A stretch of 64,000 nucleotides of DNA from Micromonospora inositola. Its GTDB lineage: Bacteria; Actinomycetota; Actinomycetes; Mycobacteriales; Micromonosporaceae. The stretch spans positions 3,684,001 to 3,748,000 of the forward strand of contig NZ_LT607754.1 of assembly GCF_900090285.1 (NCBI RefSeq), written 5' to 3'. Of the stretch, positions 8,645 to 17,492 are shown in pieces. Position numbers and translations under genes: made by a program. Under the pieces are notes generated by a model. The model was not told the DNA's origin. It worked only from the letters and a program-made list of their open reading frames with translations, and did no database searches. The first letter of the stretch is position 1, and the number at the start of each line of letters is the position of its first letter.

Positions 8645-9313
8645 TTAGAACTTGGGGGCGTCCGGGGCCTCCAGCAGACCGAGCCGCAGCGCGGTCATCA
8701 GCGCCTGGGCCCGGTTGGCGGCGCCCAGCTTCTCGTAGAGCTTCGAGATGTGCGTCTTGGCGGTCGACTCGCTGACGAAGAGCTGCTTGGCGATGCCTGC
8801 CACGCTCATGCCGTCGGCGAGCAGCCGCAGCACCTGCCCCTCGCGCGGGGAGAGCTGCGGCCCGGACGGGGCCAGCCGGCGCTTCATCGCCTCGGCCAGG
8901 TCGGCCGCGGTGAAGGCACTGGGGGAGGAGGCGGCGTGCCGGGCGGCCGCCACCACCTCGTCGGCCGGGGCGGTCTTCGGCACGAACGCGCTCGCTCCCG
9001 CCTCCAGGGCACCGAAGAGCTGGTCGTCGCCGGCGTACATGGTGAGCACGACGATGCCCATCGACGCGCTGGACTTGCGGAGCGCTCGGGTGGCCTCCAG
9101 CCCGCTGCCGTCGGGCAGCCGCAGGTCCATGATCACCACGTCCGGCTGGAGCGCGCCGGCCTGGCGTACACCCTCCGCGGCCGTGGCGGCCTCGCCCACG
9201 ACCTCGAACTGCCGGTCCCGCTCGAACGCGTGCCGCAGGCCCTTGCGGATCAGGTCGTGATCGTCGACAAGGAGAACCTTGGTACGGGTGGCCGGTGTCG
9301 GACTAGTGGTCAT
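8645..9313 (-). CDS. LuxR/NarL-family response regulator
   Basis: The 222-residue protein has a receiver domain in which DDH near residue 18 and DVVIMDLRLPDGSG supply the acidic pocket and phospho-accepting Asp. The KTA segment gives the conserved Lys. A C-terminal NarL-type helix-turn-helix (LSPREGQVLRLLADGMSVAG, then SESTAKTHISKLYEKLGA) binds DNA. The ATG at 9313 is seven bases after the sensor-kinase stop. Together they form a cytosol/membrane two-component system of the NarL type. Its signal and targets are not evident. Confidence 0.93.
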   Translation of the reverse strand: MTTSPTPATRTKVLLVDDHDLIRKGLRHAFERDRQFEVVGEAATAAEGVRQAGALQPDVVIMDLRLPDGSGLEATRALRKSSASMGIVVLTMYAGDDQLFGALEAGASAFVPKTAPADEVVAAARHAASSPSAFTAADLAEAMKRRLAPSGPQLSPREGQVLRLLADGMSVAGIAKQLFVSESTAKTHISKLYEKLGAANRAQALMTALRLGLLEAPDAPKF

Positions 9314-9320
9314 CCTCGGG

Positions 9321-11012
9321 TTACTCCCCTTCTGCTGCTGTGCTGCCGCGCACCTTATCGCGCCGGGGTGAGGAGCCGAGTACCACCGCCACGGTCGTCC
9401 CGCTGGGTTGTCGCGGTCTGATCTCCAGCCGGCCCCGGATACGTTCCGCCCTCTCCGCCATGATCGCAAGCCCGTAGTGCCCGTCCGGGCGCTGATCACC
9501 GATGCCGTGACCATCATCCGACACTTCGATCTGGGCGTACGGGGGGTCCACCTCACAGGTGACCCACAGATTGGACGCCCCGGCGTGCTTGCGCGCGTTG
9601 GTCACCGCCTCCTGGGCGATCCGCAGCAGCTCGGCCTCGGTGGCGGCGGGCAGGCGGGCGGTCGACTCGTCCAGCGACAGGTGCACCCGCAGGCCGCCGG
9701 ACGCGCCCACCGTGCGGGCGTACTCGGCGATCGCGGCGGCCAGGCCACCGTGCCGGTCCACCTCGCTGCGCAGCTCGAACAGGCTCAGCCGCAGCTCGGT
9801 GATCACCCGGGTCACCTCCTGGCGCAGGGTCCGCAGCGAGTCGGCGGTCTCCTCCGCGTCGTCGTGCACCGTGGCCAGCGCGTTGTCGATGCCGTAGCCG
9901 ACCATCACCAGCTCCTGGGCGACCCCGTCGTGGATCTCCCGGGCCAGCCGCTGCCGCTCCTCGTTGGTGGCCAGCGACCGCACCTCGTCGAAGAGCAGGG
10001 CGGCCTCCAGCCGCAGCGCCGCCGGCCCGGTCAGCGCGGTCACCCGGGCCACCACCGGCGGCGGGTAGGCGTGCCCGGCGTCCGCCTCGAGGACCACCAG
10101 GCCGACCGTCCGGACCCCGGCGACCAGCGGCACGATCAGCGCGGAGACCTCCCCGCCGCGGTGCGAGCGGGACTGGGAGCGGGCCGAGGTCTGTGCCTGC
10201 TGGCTGGCCCAGGCGTCCGCGATCGCCGAGTCCGCGTCGAGCGTGGTCTCCCAGTCGACCCGGTCCACGCCGACCTGGGCGAGCACCACCAGCCGGCCGC
10301 CGCCGCTGGCGGAGAGCACCGCGCCACGGTCGGTCTTCGCCACCACCCGCAGCTCCTCCAGCAGGTGCTCGGAGATGCCACCCGGGTCGAGGGTGGCCCC
10401 GGGCAGCTGGCGGGCGACCGTACGGAGCTGGGTCAGCAGCCGGGTGGCCTCGGCGTACGGCTGGGGCTTGCCCTCGCCGCGGACCCGCATCACCCGCTGC
10501 AGGGTGCGGGCGGTGTACAGGCCGAGCGCGGCGAGGATCAGCCACTGCGCGCAGACCGCGAGGTAGCCGGGCTCGGTGACCTGGCGGGCGCCGTGGACCT
10601 CGGTGAGCGCCGCGGCGACCAGCAGGGTGGCCGCGGCGACCGCGAGCAGCGCCGCGCCCTCGGTGAACCGGCGGCGCAGTGCCGTCACGGTCACCGGCAC
10701 GGCGAGGTACGGCAGCACGGCCGAGGCGCCCAGCCCGCCGGTCACGCCGGTCAGGTGGGTGTCGGCGGCGACCTGGCTGGCGGCCAGCCCGAGGACGACC
10801 ACCTCGGCGAACCGGCTGAGCGGGCCGAGCAGCCGATGCTGGGGGGCGAGGACGGCCGGCAGCCCGGCGACGCCCAGCAGGGCTATCCACCAGAGCTGGG
10901 CGACGTCGCGGGTGGCGAACAGGGTGAGGACGGCGACCAGCGTGAGCAGGACCGCGCGCGCGGCCGCGGCGAGGGGTTGCGTCTGGGGCTGGCTGGGTGT
11001 GGAGGCGGGCAC
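9321..11012 (-). CDS. Sensor histidine kinase (HisKA_3 type) with membrane and GAF-like domains
   Basis: The 563-residue kinase has several N-terminal hydrophobic segments over about residues 15-150. A GAF-like sensor region follows, then a HisKA_3 helix with the phospho-accepting His in RLAREIHDGVAQELV. The C-terminal ATPase domain has the N-box EAVTNARKHA and a DDGHGIGD G-box. The GTG at 11012 sits 15 bases after the acyl-CoA ligase stop and matches the usual domain boundary. Much longer open frame continues upstream only as shadow of the ligase gene. It pairs with the downstream LuxR-type regulator. Confidence 0.88.
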   Translation of the reverse strand: MPASTPSQPQTQPLAAAARAVLLTLVAVLTLFATRDVAQLWWIALLGVAGLPAVLAPQHRLLGPLSRFAEVVVLGLAASQVAADTHLTGVTGGLGASAVLPYLAVPVTVTALRRRFTEGAALLAVAAATLLVAAALTEVHGARQVTEPGYLAVCAQWLILAALGLYTARTLQRVMRVRGEGKPQPYAEATRLLTQLRTVARQLPGATLDPGGISEHLLEELRVVAKTDRGAVLSASGGGRLVVLAQVGVDRVDWETTLDADSAIADAWASQQAQTSARSQSRSHRGGEVSALIVPLVAGVRTVGLVVLEADAGHAYPPPVVARVTALTGPAALRLEAALLFDEVRSLATNEERQRLAREIHDGVAQELVMVGYGIDNALATVHDDAEETADSLRTLRQEVTRVITELRLSLFELRSEVDRHGGLAAAIAEYARTVGASGGLRVHLSLDESTARLPAATEAELLRIAQEAVTNARKHAGASNLWVTCEVDPPYAQIEVSDDGHGIGDQRPDGHYGLAIMAERAERIRGRLEIRPRQPSGTTVAVVLGSSPRRDKVRGSTAAEGE

Positions 11013-11026
11013 GTGACGGATCGTAG

Positions 11027-12838
11027 TCAGCCTCGGTAGATGTCGGCGATCTCCGCCGCGTACGTCTTGTGCACGACCTGCCGTTTGACCTTCAGCGACG
11101 GGGTCAGCTCGCCGGTGGCCTCGGTGAAGTCCTGTGGCAGGATCCGGAAGACCTTGATCGCCTCGGCCTTGGAGACCGACTGGTTGGCCTGGTCGACCGC
11201 GTCCTGCACCTCGGCCCGCAGCGTCTCGTCGTCCCGCAGCTCGGCGACCGTGGTCGCCTCCGGCCGACCCTGCGCGGCGAGCCACTTCGGCAGCGCCTCC
11301 TCGTCGATGGTGACCAGCGCCGCGATGAACGGCTGCCGGTCGCCGACCACCACGCACTGGCTGATCAGCGAATGCGCGCGGACCTGGTCCTCCAGGATGG
11401 CCGGGGCGACGTTCTTGCCGCCGGCGGTCACGATGATCTCCTTCTTGCGGCCGGTGATGCTCAGGTAGCCGTCCTCGTCGAGCTGGCCCAGGTCGCCGGT
11501 GCGGAACCAGCCGTCGCTGGTCAGCGCCTCGGCGGTGGCCGCCTCGTTGTGCCAGTAGCCCTGGAAGACCAGGTCGCCGGAGATCAGGATCTCGCCGTCG
11601 TCGTCGATCCGGATGGTCACGCCGGGCAGCGGACGACCGACCGTGCCGATCTTGGTGCCGGTGGGCAGGTTCGCGGCGGCGGCGGGGGAGGTCTCGGTGA
11701 GCCCGTAGCCCTCGCAGATGGTCACCCCGATGCCCCGGAAGAAGTGCCCGAGCCGCGCGCCGAGCGGGGCGCCCCCGGAGATCGCGTCGCGGCAGCGGCC
11801 GCCGAGCGCGGCCCGCAGCTTGCGGTAGACCAGCTTGTCGAAGGCCGCGTGCTGGGCGCGCAACGCCAGGCCGGGCCCGTCGGCGGTCTCCAGCGCCTCG
11901 CTGTACGCGATGGCGACCTTCTCGGCCCGGTCGAAGATCTTGCCCTTGCCGTCCGCCTCGGCCTTCTGCCGGGCCCCGTTGTAGACCTTCTCGAAGACCC
12001 GGGGCACGGAGAGCACGAAGGTCGGCTTGAACTCCTGCAGCTCGCCGACCAGGTCCTTGGTGTCGGCGCAGTGCGCCATGGTGGCCCGGGCCTGCACCAC
12101 GCCGATCTGGATGAGCCGGGCGAACGCGTGCGCGAGCGGCAGGAAGAGCAGGGTGGAGGCACCCGGGCGGAACAGGTTCGGCAGCACCGGCACCGCGTTG
12201 GCGATGTCGGCGTACATGTTGCGGTGGGTCAGCACGCAGCCCTTCGGGCGGCCGGTGGTGCCGCTGGTGTAGATGATCGTCGCCACGTCGCCGGCCTTCA
12301 CCGTCTTGCGGCGTACCTGGATCTCGGCCGGGTCGACCGACTCGCCGGCGGCGACCAGCTCGTCCACCGCGCCCAGGTCGATCTGCCAGACCTGGCGCAG
12401 CTCCGGCAGGCGGTCGCGGACGCCGGCGACCAGGGTGGCGTGGCCGGTGGACTCCACCACCGCGGCGACCGCGCCGGAGTCGGCGAGGATCCAGGCGGCC
12501 TGCTCGGCGCTGGAGGTCTCGTAGATCGGCACGGTGACCGCGCCGGCCGCCCAGATGGCGTAGTCGAGCAGCGTCCACTCGTAGCGGGTGCGGCTCATCA
12601 GGGCGACCCGGCCACCGGGGGAGATGCCGGCGGCGACCAGGCCGCGGGCCACGGCGACGACCTCGTCGCGGAACTGCCGGCAGGTCACGTCCACCCAGGC
12701 CCGGCCCTCGGCGCCGGCCGGCGCCCGCCGGACGAACTGCACGCTGTCCGGGGCGACCTCGGCGTTGTCCCAGACCGGGTCGGTCAGGTTTGCCGCGTCG
12801 CCGACGGTGACGATGGGCGGAACGGAGAACTCGCGCAC
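11027..12838 (-). CDS. Long-chain acyl-CoA ligase (FadD15 type)
   Basis: This adenylate-forming enzyme of about 603 residues activates fatty acids with ATP and CoA. The P-loop IIYTSGTTGRPKG lies near residue 200, GYGLTETSPA near 370, and the hinge GWFRTGDLGQLDEDGYL plus ITGRKKE near 460-480. The GTG at 12838 is preferred over one six bases upstream because GAGGGA then has proper spacing. A TAGGTT -10-like box lies at 12893-12898 on the minus strand. It is the likely orthologue of Rv2187 (fadD15), consistent with nearby pimB and the divergent SRPBCC gene. Confidence 0.9.
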   Translation of the reverse strand: MREFSVPPIVTVGDAANLTDPVWDNAEVAPDSVQFVRRAPAGAEGRAWVDVTCRQFRDEVVAVARGLVAAGISPGGRVALMSRTRYEWTLLDYAIWAAGAVTVPIYETSSAEQAAWILADSGAVAAVVESTGHATLVAGVRDRLPELRQVWQIDLGAVDELVAAGESVDPAEIQVRRKTVKAGDVATIIYTSGTTGRPKGCVLTHRNMYADIANAVPVLPNLFRPGASTLLFLPLAHAFARLIQIGVVQARATMAHCADTKDLVGELQEFKPTFVLSVPRVFEKVYNGARQKAEADGKGKIFDRAEKVAIAYSEALETADGPGLALRAQHAAFDKLVYRKLRAALGGRCRDAISGGAPLGARLGHFFRGIGVTICEGYGLTETSPAAAANLPTGTKIGTVGRPLPGVTIRIDDDGEILISGDLVFQGYWHNEAATAEALTSDGWFRTGDLGQLDEDGYLSITGRKKEIIVTAGGKNVAPAILEDQVRAHSLISQCVVVGDRQPFIAALVTIDEEALPKWLAAQGRPEATTVAELRDDETLRAEVQDAVDQANQSVSKAEAIKVFRILPQDFTEATGELTPSLKVKRQVVHKTYAAEIADIYRG

Positions 12839-13016
12839 CTGCACTCCCTCGTGCTCGCACTGGCCGGGGCCGGCCGTGGTCGGCTCTGTCGAAACCTACC
12901 CGTCCACCCCGGCGGGTGAGGTAGGGAGGTTGCCCGCCCGGCTGGTGGGACGCCGGGCCCGCGCCGCCGACTTCGGCGGCGCGGGGTGGAGCGACGCGCG
13001 CGGGGCCGCCGCCGGG

Positions 13017-13022
13017 TAGCCT
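13017..13022 (+). promoter_or_regulatory. Leaderless promoter -10 box for the SRPBCC gene
   Basis: TAGCCT fits the TANNNT actinobacterial -10 pattern and ends exactly six bases before the ATG at 13029, with no ribosome-binding site between them. This geometry predicts transcription starting at or beside the initiation codon. Confidence 0.5.
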
Positions 13023-13028
13023 CCCCCC

Positions 13029-13484
13029 ATGGCGGACTCCTCCACCCAGTCGATCATCATCGGCGCGCCACCGGACCAGGTGGCGGCGGTCATCTGCGAC
13101 TTCCCCAGCTACCCCGAGTGGACCGAAGCGGTGCGGCGGGCGGAGGTGGTCGAGGAGTACGAGGACGGGTACGCCAGCCAGGTCCGGTTCACCATCGACG
13201 CCGGCGTGCTGGCCGACGAGTACGTGCTGGCCTACGAGTACGCCGAGGACGTCTCCCGGATCGAGTGGCACCTGGTCGAGCCCTCGAAGATGCAGAAGGC
13301 CCAGCGCGGCTCGTACGACCTGGTCGGCAACCCGGACGGCACCACGACCGTGACGTACACGCTCGAGGTGGAGCTCTCCGTGGCGATGCTCGGCATGTTT
13401 CGGCGCAAGGCCGAGAAAATGATCATGGATACCGCGTTGAAGCAGCTCAAGCGCCGGGTAGAAGCACCCGGTGCGGCCCACTGA
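13029..13484 (+). CDS. SRPBCC (START-like polyketide cyclase/dehydrase) family protein
   Basis: The 151-residue single-domain protein has the helix-grip fold pattern: an N-terminal strand (QSIIIGAPPDQVAAVI), the FPSYPEW motif, a run of beta strands and a long C-terminal amphipathic helix. Such proteins bind hydrophobic ligands. The location beside fadD15 matches mycobacterial Rv2185c (TB16.3), a START-like protein, so a lipid-related role is plausible but unproven. The start is supported by a leaderless promoter. Confidence 0.85.
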   Translation: MADSSTQSIIIGAPPDQVAAVICDFPSYPEWTEAVRRAEVVEEYEDGYASQVRFTIDAGVLADEYVLAYEYAEDVSRIEWHLVEPSKMQKAQRGSYDLVGNPDGTTTVTYTLEVELSVAMLGMFRRKAEKMIMDTALKQLKRRVEAPGAAH

Positions 13485-13524
13485 CCCGACCGGCGACCCG
13501 GTCTGCACGGTAGAGGAGCCGACC

Positions 13525-14208
13525 ATGGGGAGTACGGATCCGGGTTCGGCCCGGGAAGAGGCGGAACGTCTGGTCGCCATGCTGCTGGCGACCGCCCGGC
13601 TGACCGGTTCGAATCCCGGGGCCGGGCCCTGGGGTCCGCTCGGTGGGATCCTCTCGGGTGTCCTCGGTCACAGTGCCGGCACCGGCCGGACCGGCGGCGG
13701 GGACGGCCCGCCGTCCGGCGCCGGCTCCGGGGCCGCCGGTTTCGCCACCGGCTCGGCCGAGTGCTGCGTCTGCCCGGTCTGCCGGGGTATCGCCGCGTTG
13801 CGCGATCCGAGTCCCGAATTCGCCGAGCGGCTGGCGACCGGAGCCGGGGACCTGGCCGCGGGGGTGGCCAGCCTGCTGCGCGCCTTCGCCCCGGCCGAGC
13901 CCACCCGCCCGACCTCACCGGCCGCCGCCGGTGGGTCGGCCGGACCGGCCGCCGGCGCAGCGGCGGGGGACCACGTGTGGCGCGAGGCCACCCGTACCGG
14001 GCATGATTCTCAGCCGGCACCCGAGCAGGACGTGTGGTCCGCCGCCACCCGGGGGGAGGGCGCGACCGATCCGGGTGCCGTCGTGCCGCCCGCCGATGCT
14101 GGCGGGCCGGACGTGCCGGTGACCCGGCCGCCGGCCGGCCGTCCCGTGGTGCCCGCCTCGCGGGCGTCCGGCGAGGTGGGCGAGGACGCACCAGGCGACG
14201 GGGCCTGA
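13525..14208 (+). CDS. Hypothetical protein with a CxxC motif pair
   Basis: I do not recognise a named family for this 227-residue protein. An N-terminal helix (REEAERLVAMLLATARL) is followed by a Gly/Ser-rich stretch. A cysteine cluster CCVCPVCRG near residue 75 resembles half a zinc ribbon, then comes a helical segment (residues about 85-120), and a long Pro/Ala/Gly-rich tail with no predicted fold. The ATG at 13525 follows a GAGGAG ribosome site. Its position just after the SRPBCC gene and before glucokinase suggests co-transcription. Confidence 0.7.
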   Translation: MGSTDPGSAREEAERLVAMLLATARLTGSNPGAGPWGPLGGILSGVLGHSAGTGRTGGGDGPPSGAGSGAAGFATGSAECCVCPVCRGIAALRDPSPEFAERLATGAGDLAAGVASLLRAFAPAEPTRPTSPAAAGGSAGPAAGAAAGDHVWREATRTGHDSQPAPEQDVWSAATRGEGATDPGAVVPPADAGGPDVPVTRPPAGRPVVPASRASGEVGEDAPGDGA

Positions 14209-14269
14209 CCACCGGACATCCCGACCTTGCACGGCGGTTCGGGCAGCACAGCAGAGGGGAGTGGCAGCG

Positions 14270-15217
14270 GTGACGCTGACCATTGGAGTCGACGTCGGTG
14301 GCACGAAGGTGGCCGGCGGTGTCGTTGACGACACCGGCAAGGTTCTCGTGCAGGCCCGACGGGACACCCCCGCCGACGACGTGGCCAAGACCCGGGACGT
14401 CATCATCGAGCTGGTCACCGAGCTGGCCACCGGCCACACCGTCGAGGGGGTCGGCATCGGCGCGGCCGGCTGGATCGACGCCAGCCGCTCCACCGTCCTC
14501 TTCGCCCCCAACCTGGCCTGGCGGGACGAGCCGCTGCGCGAGTACGTCAGCACCGCCACCGGCCTGCCGGTGATCGTGGAGAACGACGCCAACGTGGCCG
14601 CCTGGGCGGAGTTCCGCTACGGCGCCGCCCGGGACGCCGAGGACTCGATGGTCATGTTCACCATCGGCACCGGGGTGGGCGGCGGCATCGTGCTCGGCGG
14701 CGAGCTGGTCCGTGGCGCGCACGGCATTGCGGCCGAGCTGGGGCACATGCTCACCGTGCCGGACGGTCACCAGTGTGGCTGCGGCCGGCTGGGCTGCATC
14801 GAGCAGTACGCCAGCGGCAGCGCCCTGGTCCGCTTCGCCCGCGCCGCCGCCCGCCAGGAACCGCACCGGGCCACCGCGCTCCTGGAGCTGGCCGGCGGTG
14901 AGGCCGAGGCGATCACCGGGCCGATGGTGACCGCGGCCGCCAAGGGCGGCGACCCGGTCTCCGCCGAGGCGTTCGCCCAGGTCGGGCGCTGGCTCGGCAC
15001 GAGCCTCGCGGACATGGCGCAGATCCTCGACCCGCAGCTGCTCGTCGTCGGCGGTGGCGTCATCGACGCCGGCGACCTGCTGATGGGCCCGACCCGCCGG
15101 TCGTACACCGACGCCCTCGCCCAGCGCAGCCGGCTCCCGGTGGCCGAGATCCGCCCGGCCGAGCTCGGCAACACCGCCGGCGTCATCGGCGCTGCCGATC
15201 TCGCCCGCCGGCGCTGA
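14270..15217 (+). CDS. glk: ROK-family glucokinase
   Basis: The enzyme phosphorylates glucose with ATP at the head of glycolysis and, in actinomycetes, participates in carbon-catabolite control. The 315-residue product has the ATP-binding GVDVGGTKVAGG motif, the sugar-binding ENDAN segment and GHM, and the ROK zinc motif CGCGRLGCIEQYASG. The GTG at 14270 has GAGGGGA at proper spacing; a GTG at 14261 is the alternative. The EEP hydrolase gene follows one base after the stop. Confidence 0.93.
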   Translation: MTLTIGVDVGGTKVAGGVVDDTGKVLVQARRDTPADDVAKTRDVIIELVTELATGHTVEGVGIGAAGWIDASRSTVLFAPNLAWRDEPLREYVSTATGLPVIVENDANVAAWAEFRYGAARDAEDSMVMFTIGTGVGGGIVLGGELVRGAHGIAAELGHMLTVPDGHQCGCGRLGCIEQYASGSALVRFARAAARQEPHRATALLELAGGEAEAITGPMVTAAAKGGDPVSAEAFAQVGRWLGTSLADMAQILDPQLLVVGGGVIDAGDLLMGPTRRSYTDALAQRSRLPVAEIRPAELGNTAGVIGAADLARRR

Positions 15218-15218
15218 G

Positions 15219-15917
15219 GTGCCGGGCCAGGGCGTGCCGCTGCGGGTGGTGTCGTACAACATCCACAGCCAGCGCGACGACGCGGCCGCGCTGGCCGTGG
15301 TGGTGCGGGCGGCCGCGCCGGACGTGGTGATCGTGCAGGAGGCGCCGCGGCGGTTCCGGTGGCGGCAGAAGTCGGCCACGCTGGCCGAGTCGTTCGGGCT
15401 GGTGGTCGCCGCCGGCGGCCTGCCGTCGCTGGGCAACCTGCTGCTGACCAGCCTCCGGGTCCGGGTGCGCGGCACCCGCTGCCAGCGCTACCCGCTGACC
15501 CCGGGCCGGCACCTGCGCGGCGCCGCGTACGCCGAATGCCAGGTCGGCGCGGCGCGGTTCCTGCTGGCCGGCTCGCACCTGTCCACCGACCCGGCGGAGC
15601 GGCCGGCCCAGGCGGCGGCGTTCAAGCGGGAGCTGGCCGCCGCCACGCTGCCGGTGATCGCCGGCGCCGACCTCAACGAGGGGCCGGACGGGCCCGCCTG
15701 GCGGACCGTCGCGGCGGGACTGACCGACGCCGCGGTCGCCGCCGACCGGGCCGACCGGCACACCTACCCCTGTGTCGACCCGCGCCGCCGGATCGACGCC
15801 CTCTTCGTCGACCCGCGGGTCACCGTGGTCGACTACGACGTGGTGGACACGCCGCTGACCCGCCGGGCGAGCGACCACTTCCCGGTCCTGGTGGACCTGC
15901 TGCTGCCCGCCGGCTGA
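15219..15917 (+). CDS. Endonuclease/exonuclease/phosphatase family hydrolase
   Basis: The 232-residue protein has the EEP-superfamily order: VVSYNIHS at the N-terminus, an acidic metal ligand in VIVQEAPRR, the GSHLSTDPAERP histidine region, AGADLNEGPDGPAW and C-terminal SDHFPVLVDL. These supply the metal-binding and catalytic Glu, His, Asp and Asn residues. It has no signal peptide. The GTG start is one base after the glucokinase stop, so translation is coupled. Substrate (nucleic acid, phosphodiester or phospholipid) is undetermined. Confidence 0.85.
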   Translation: MPGQGVPLRVVSYNIHSQRDDAAALAVVVRAAAPDVVIVQEAPRRFRWRQKSATLAESFGLVVAAGGLPSLGNLLLTSLRVRVRGTRCQRYPLTPGRHLRGAAYAECQVGAARFLLAGSHLSTDPAERPAQAAAFKRELAAATLPVIAGADLNEGPDGPAWRTVAAGLTDAAVAADRADRHTYPCVDPRRRIDALFVDPRVTVVDYDVVDTPLTRRASDHFPVLVDLLLPAG

Positions 15918-15953
15918 GTCGCCGGTCACCCGGCTGCTCGACGCCTGCCGTGC

Positions 15954-15981
15954 GGCCCCGCCGGCCGCGGCCGGCGGGGCC
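15954..15981 (+). terminator. GC hairpin terminator after the EEP gene
   Basis: A near-continuous inverted repeat (GGCCCCGCCGGCC and GGCCGGCGGGGCC around a tiny loop) lies 36 bases past the stop codon. There is no T tract, which is common for actinobacterial terminators. Confidence 0.55.
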
Positions 15982-16060
15982 GGGCTGGACAACGGCGGGA
16001 GTTGTCGGCAGGATTTCGCAGCGACCCGGCACGCCGTGCCGTACATAAGGAGATTCCCCG

Positions 16061-17467
16061 GTGTCCTCCTCCACCGACCTCGGCCGCCCCGATCCTCCGG
16101 CGGCGACGTCCGCCCTCACCCGGGACGGCCGCCCGGTCTCGGACCGGGGTGACACGGTCTGCGTCATCGGGGCCGGGGCCAGTGGCCTCACCGCGGTGAA
16201 GAACCTCGCCGAGCACGGCTTCGGCGTGGACTGCTACGAGCGGGAGACCGGCGTCGGCGGGGCCTGGAACTGGCGGCACGACCGCAGCCCGGTCTACGCC
16301 AGCACCCACCTCATCTCGTCTCGGCCGTTCACCCAGTTCCCCGACTTCCCGATGCCGGACGACTGGCCGGACTACCCGCACCACAGCCAGCTGCTCTCCT
16401 ATTTCGAGCGGTACGCCGACCACTTCGACCTGCGCCGGCACATCTGGTTCGGCACCGAGGTGGTCCGGGTGGAGCCGGTCGAGGGGGACCGCTGGGACGT
16501 CACCACCCGCAGCACCGGCGGGTACGGCCCGGAGCGCACCTCCCGGTACGCGGCGGTGGTCGTCGCAAACGGGCACAACTGGTCGCCCAAGCTGCCCCGC
16601 TACGAGGGGCTGGAGGGGTTCCGCGGCGAGGTGATGCACGCCTCGTCCTACAAGGACCCGGCGCAGCTGCGCGGCAAGCGGGTGCTGGTGGTCGGCGCCG
16701 GCAACACCGGCTGCGACATCGCGGTCGAGGCCGCCCAGCAGGCCTCCCGCTGCTGGCACTCCACCCGCCGCGGCTACTGGTACGCGCCGAAGTACGTCCT
16801 CGGCCGCCCCGCCGACCAGGTCAACGACACCCTGGTCGCGCTGCGGGTGCCGCTGCGGGTCCGCCAGTGGCTCTACCACTGGACGCTGCGGCTGACCGTC
16901 GGCGACCTCACCCGGTTCGGCCTGCCCGAGCCGGACCACCGGGTCTACGAGACCCACCCGATCGCCAACAGCCAGCTCGTCTACTACGTCGGGCACGGCG
17001 AGATCACCCCGGTGCCGGAGCTGGCCCGCTTCCACGACCGGTCGGTCGAGCTGACCGACGGCCGGGAGATCGATCCCGAACTGGTCATCTTCGCCACCGG
17101 CTACCTGCCGCGCTTCGAGTTCCTGGAGGCGAAGGTGCTGGGCGACGACGAGGGCGTCGGCCGGCCCCGACTCTGGCTGAACGAGTTCACCGCCGGGCAT
17201 CCCACCCTGGCGGTGGTCGGCCTGGTGCAGCCGGACTCCGGCGTCTTCACCATCTCGCACTGGCAGAGCGTGCTCTTCGCCCGGCTGCTGCGGCTGCGGG
17301 CCACCCGGCCGGACCGGGCCGCGGCGTTCCACCGGAGGGTCGCCGCCGGCATCGGCGAGCGCTACTCCGGCGCGGTCAAGGACAGCACCCGGCACTGGTT
17401 CGAGGTGGGCCACGCCGACTACCTGCGCGCCGTCCAGCGCGCCCTGGACGAGCTGGAGGCCAAGTGA
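16061..17467 (+). CDS. Flavin-containing monooxygenase (class B FMO type)
   Basis: The 468-residue NADPH/FAD enzyme has an FAD-binding motif VIGAGASGLTA near residue 30, a second nucleotide site VVGAGNTGCDIAVE near 215, and the fingerprint FRGEVMHASSY, which fits the FxGxxxHxxxY/F FMO signature rather than the Baeyer-Villiger form ending in W. FATGY marks the C-terminal region. The GTG start is preceded by AAGGAGA. It probably oxygenates a soft nucleophile (N or S) or an unknown metabolite. The hydrolase-fold gene follows 25 bases later. Confidence 0.88.
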   Translation: MSSSTDLGRPDPPAATSALTRDGRPVSDRGDTVCVIGAGASGLTAVKNLAEHGFGVDCYERETGVGGAWNWRHDRSPVYASTHLISSRPFTQFPDFPMPDDWPDYPHHSQLLSYFERYADHFDLRRHIWFGTEVVRVEPVEGDRWDVTTRSTGGYGPERTSRYAAVVVANGHNWSPKLPRYEGLEGFRGEVMHASSYKDPAQLRGKRVLVVGAGNTGCDIAVEAAQQASRCWHSTRRGYWYAPKYVLGRPADQVNDTLVALRVPLRVRQWLYHWTLRLTVGDLTRFGLPEPDHRVYETHPIANSQLVYYVGHGEITPVPELARFHDRSVELTDGREIDPELVIFATGYLPRFEFLEAKVLGDDEGVGRPRLWLNEFTAGHPTLAVVGLVQPDSGVFTISHWQSVLFARLLRLRATRPDRAAAFHRRVAAGIGERYSGAVKDSTRHWFEVGHADYLRAVQRALDELEAK

Positions 17468-17492
17468 GCGCGGGCACCGAGGGAGACCGGCA

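Noticed and set aside
9321..13580. A 1419-codon open frame on the minus strand
   Set aside because: Only the part to 11012 shows histidine-kinase motifs; the rest is a shadow of the acyl-CoA ligase gene in another frame with Arg/Pro/Gly-rich translation.
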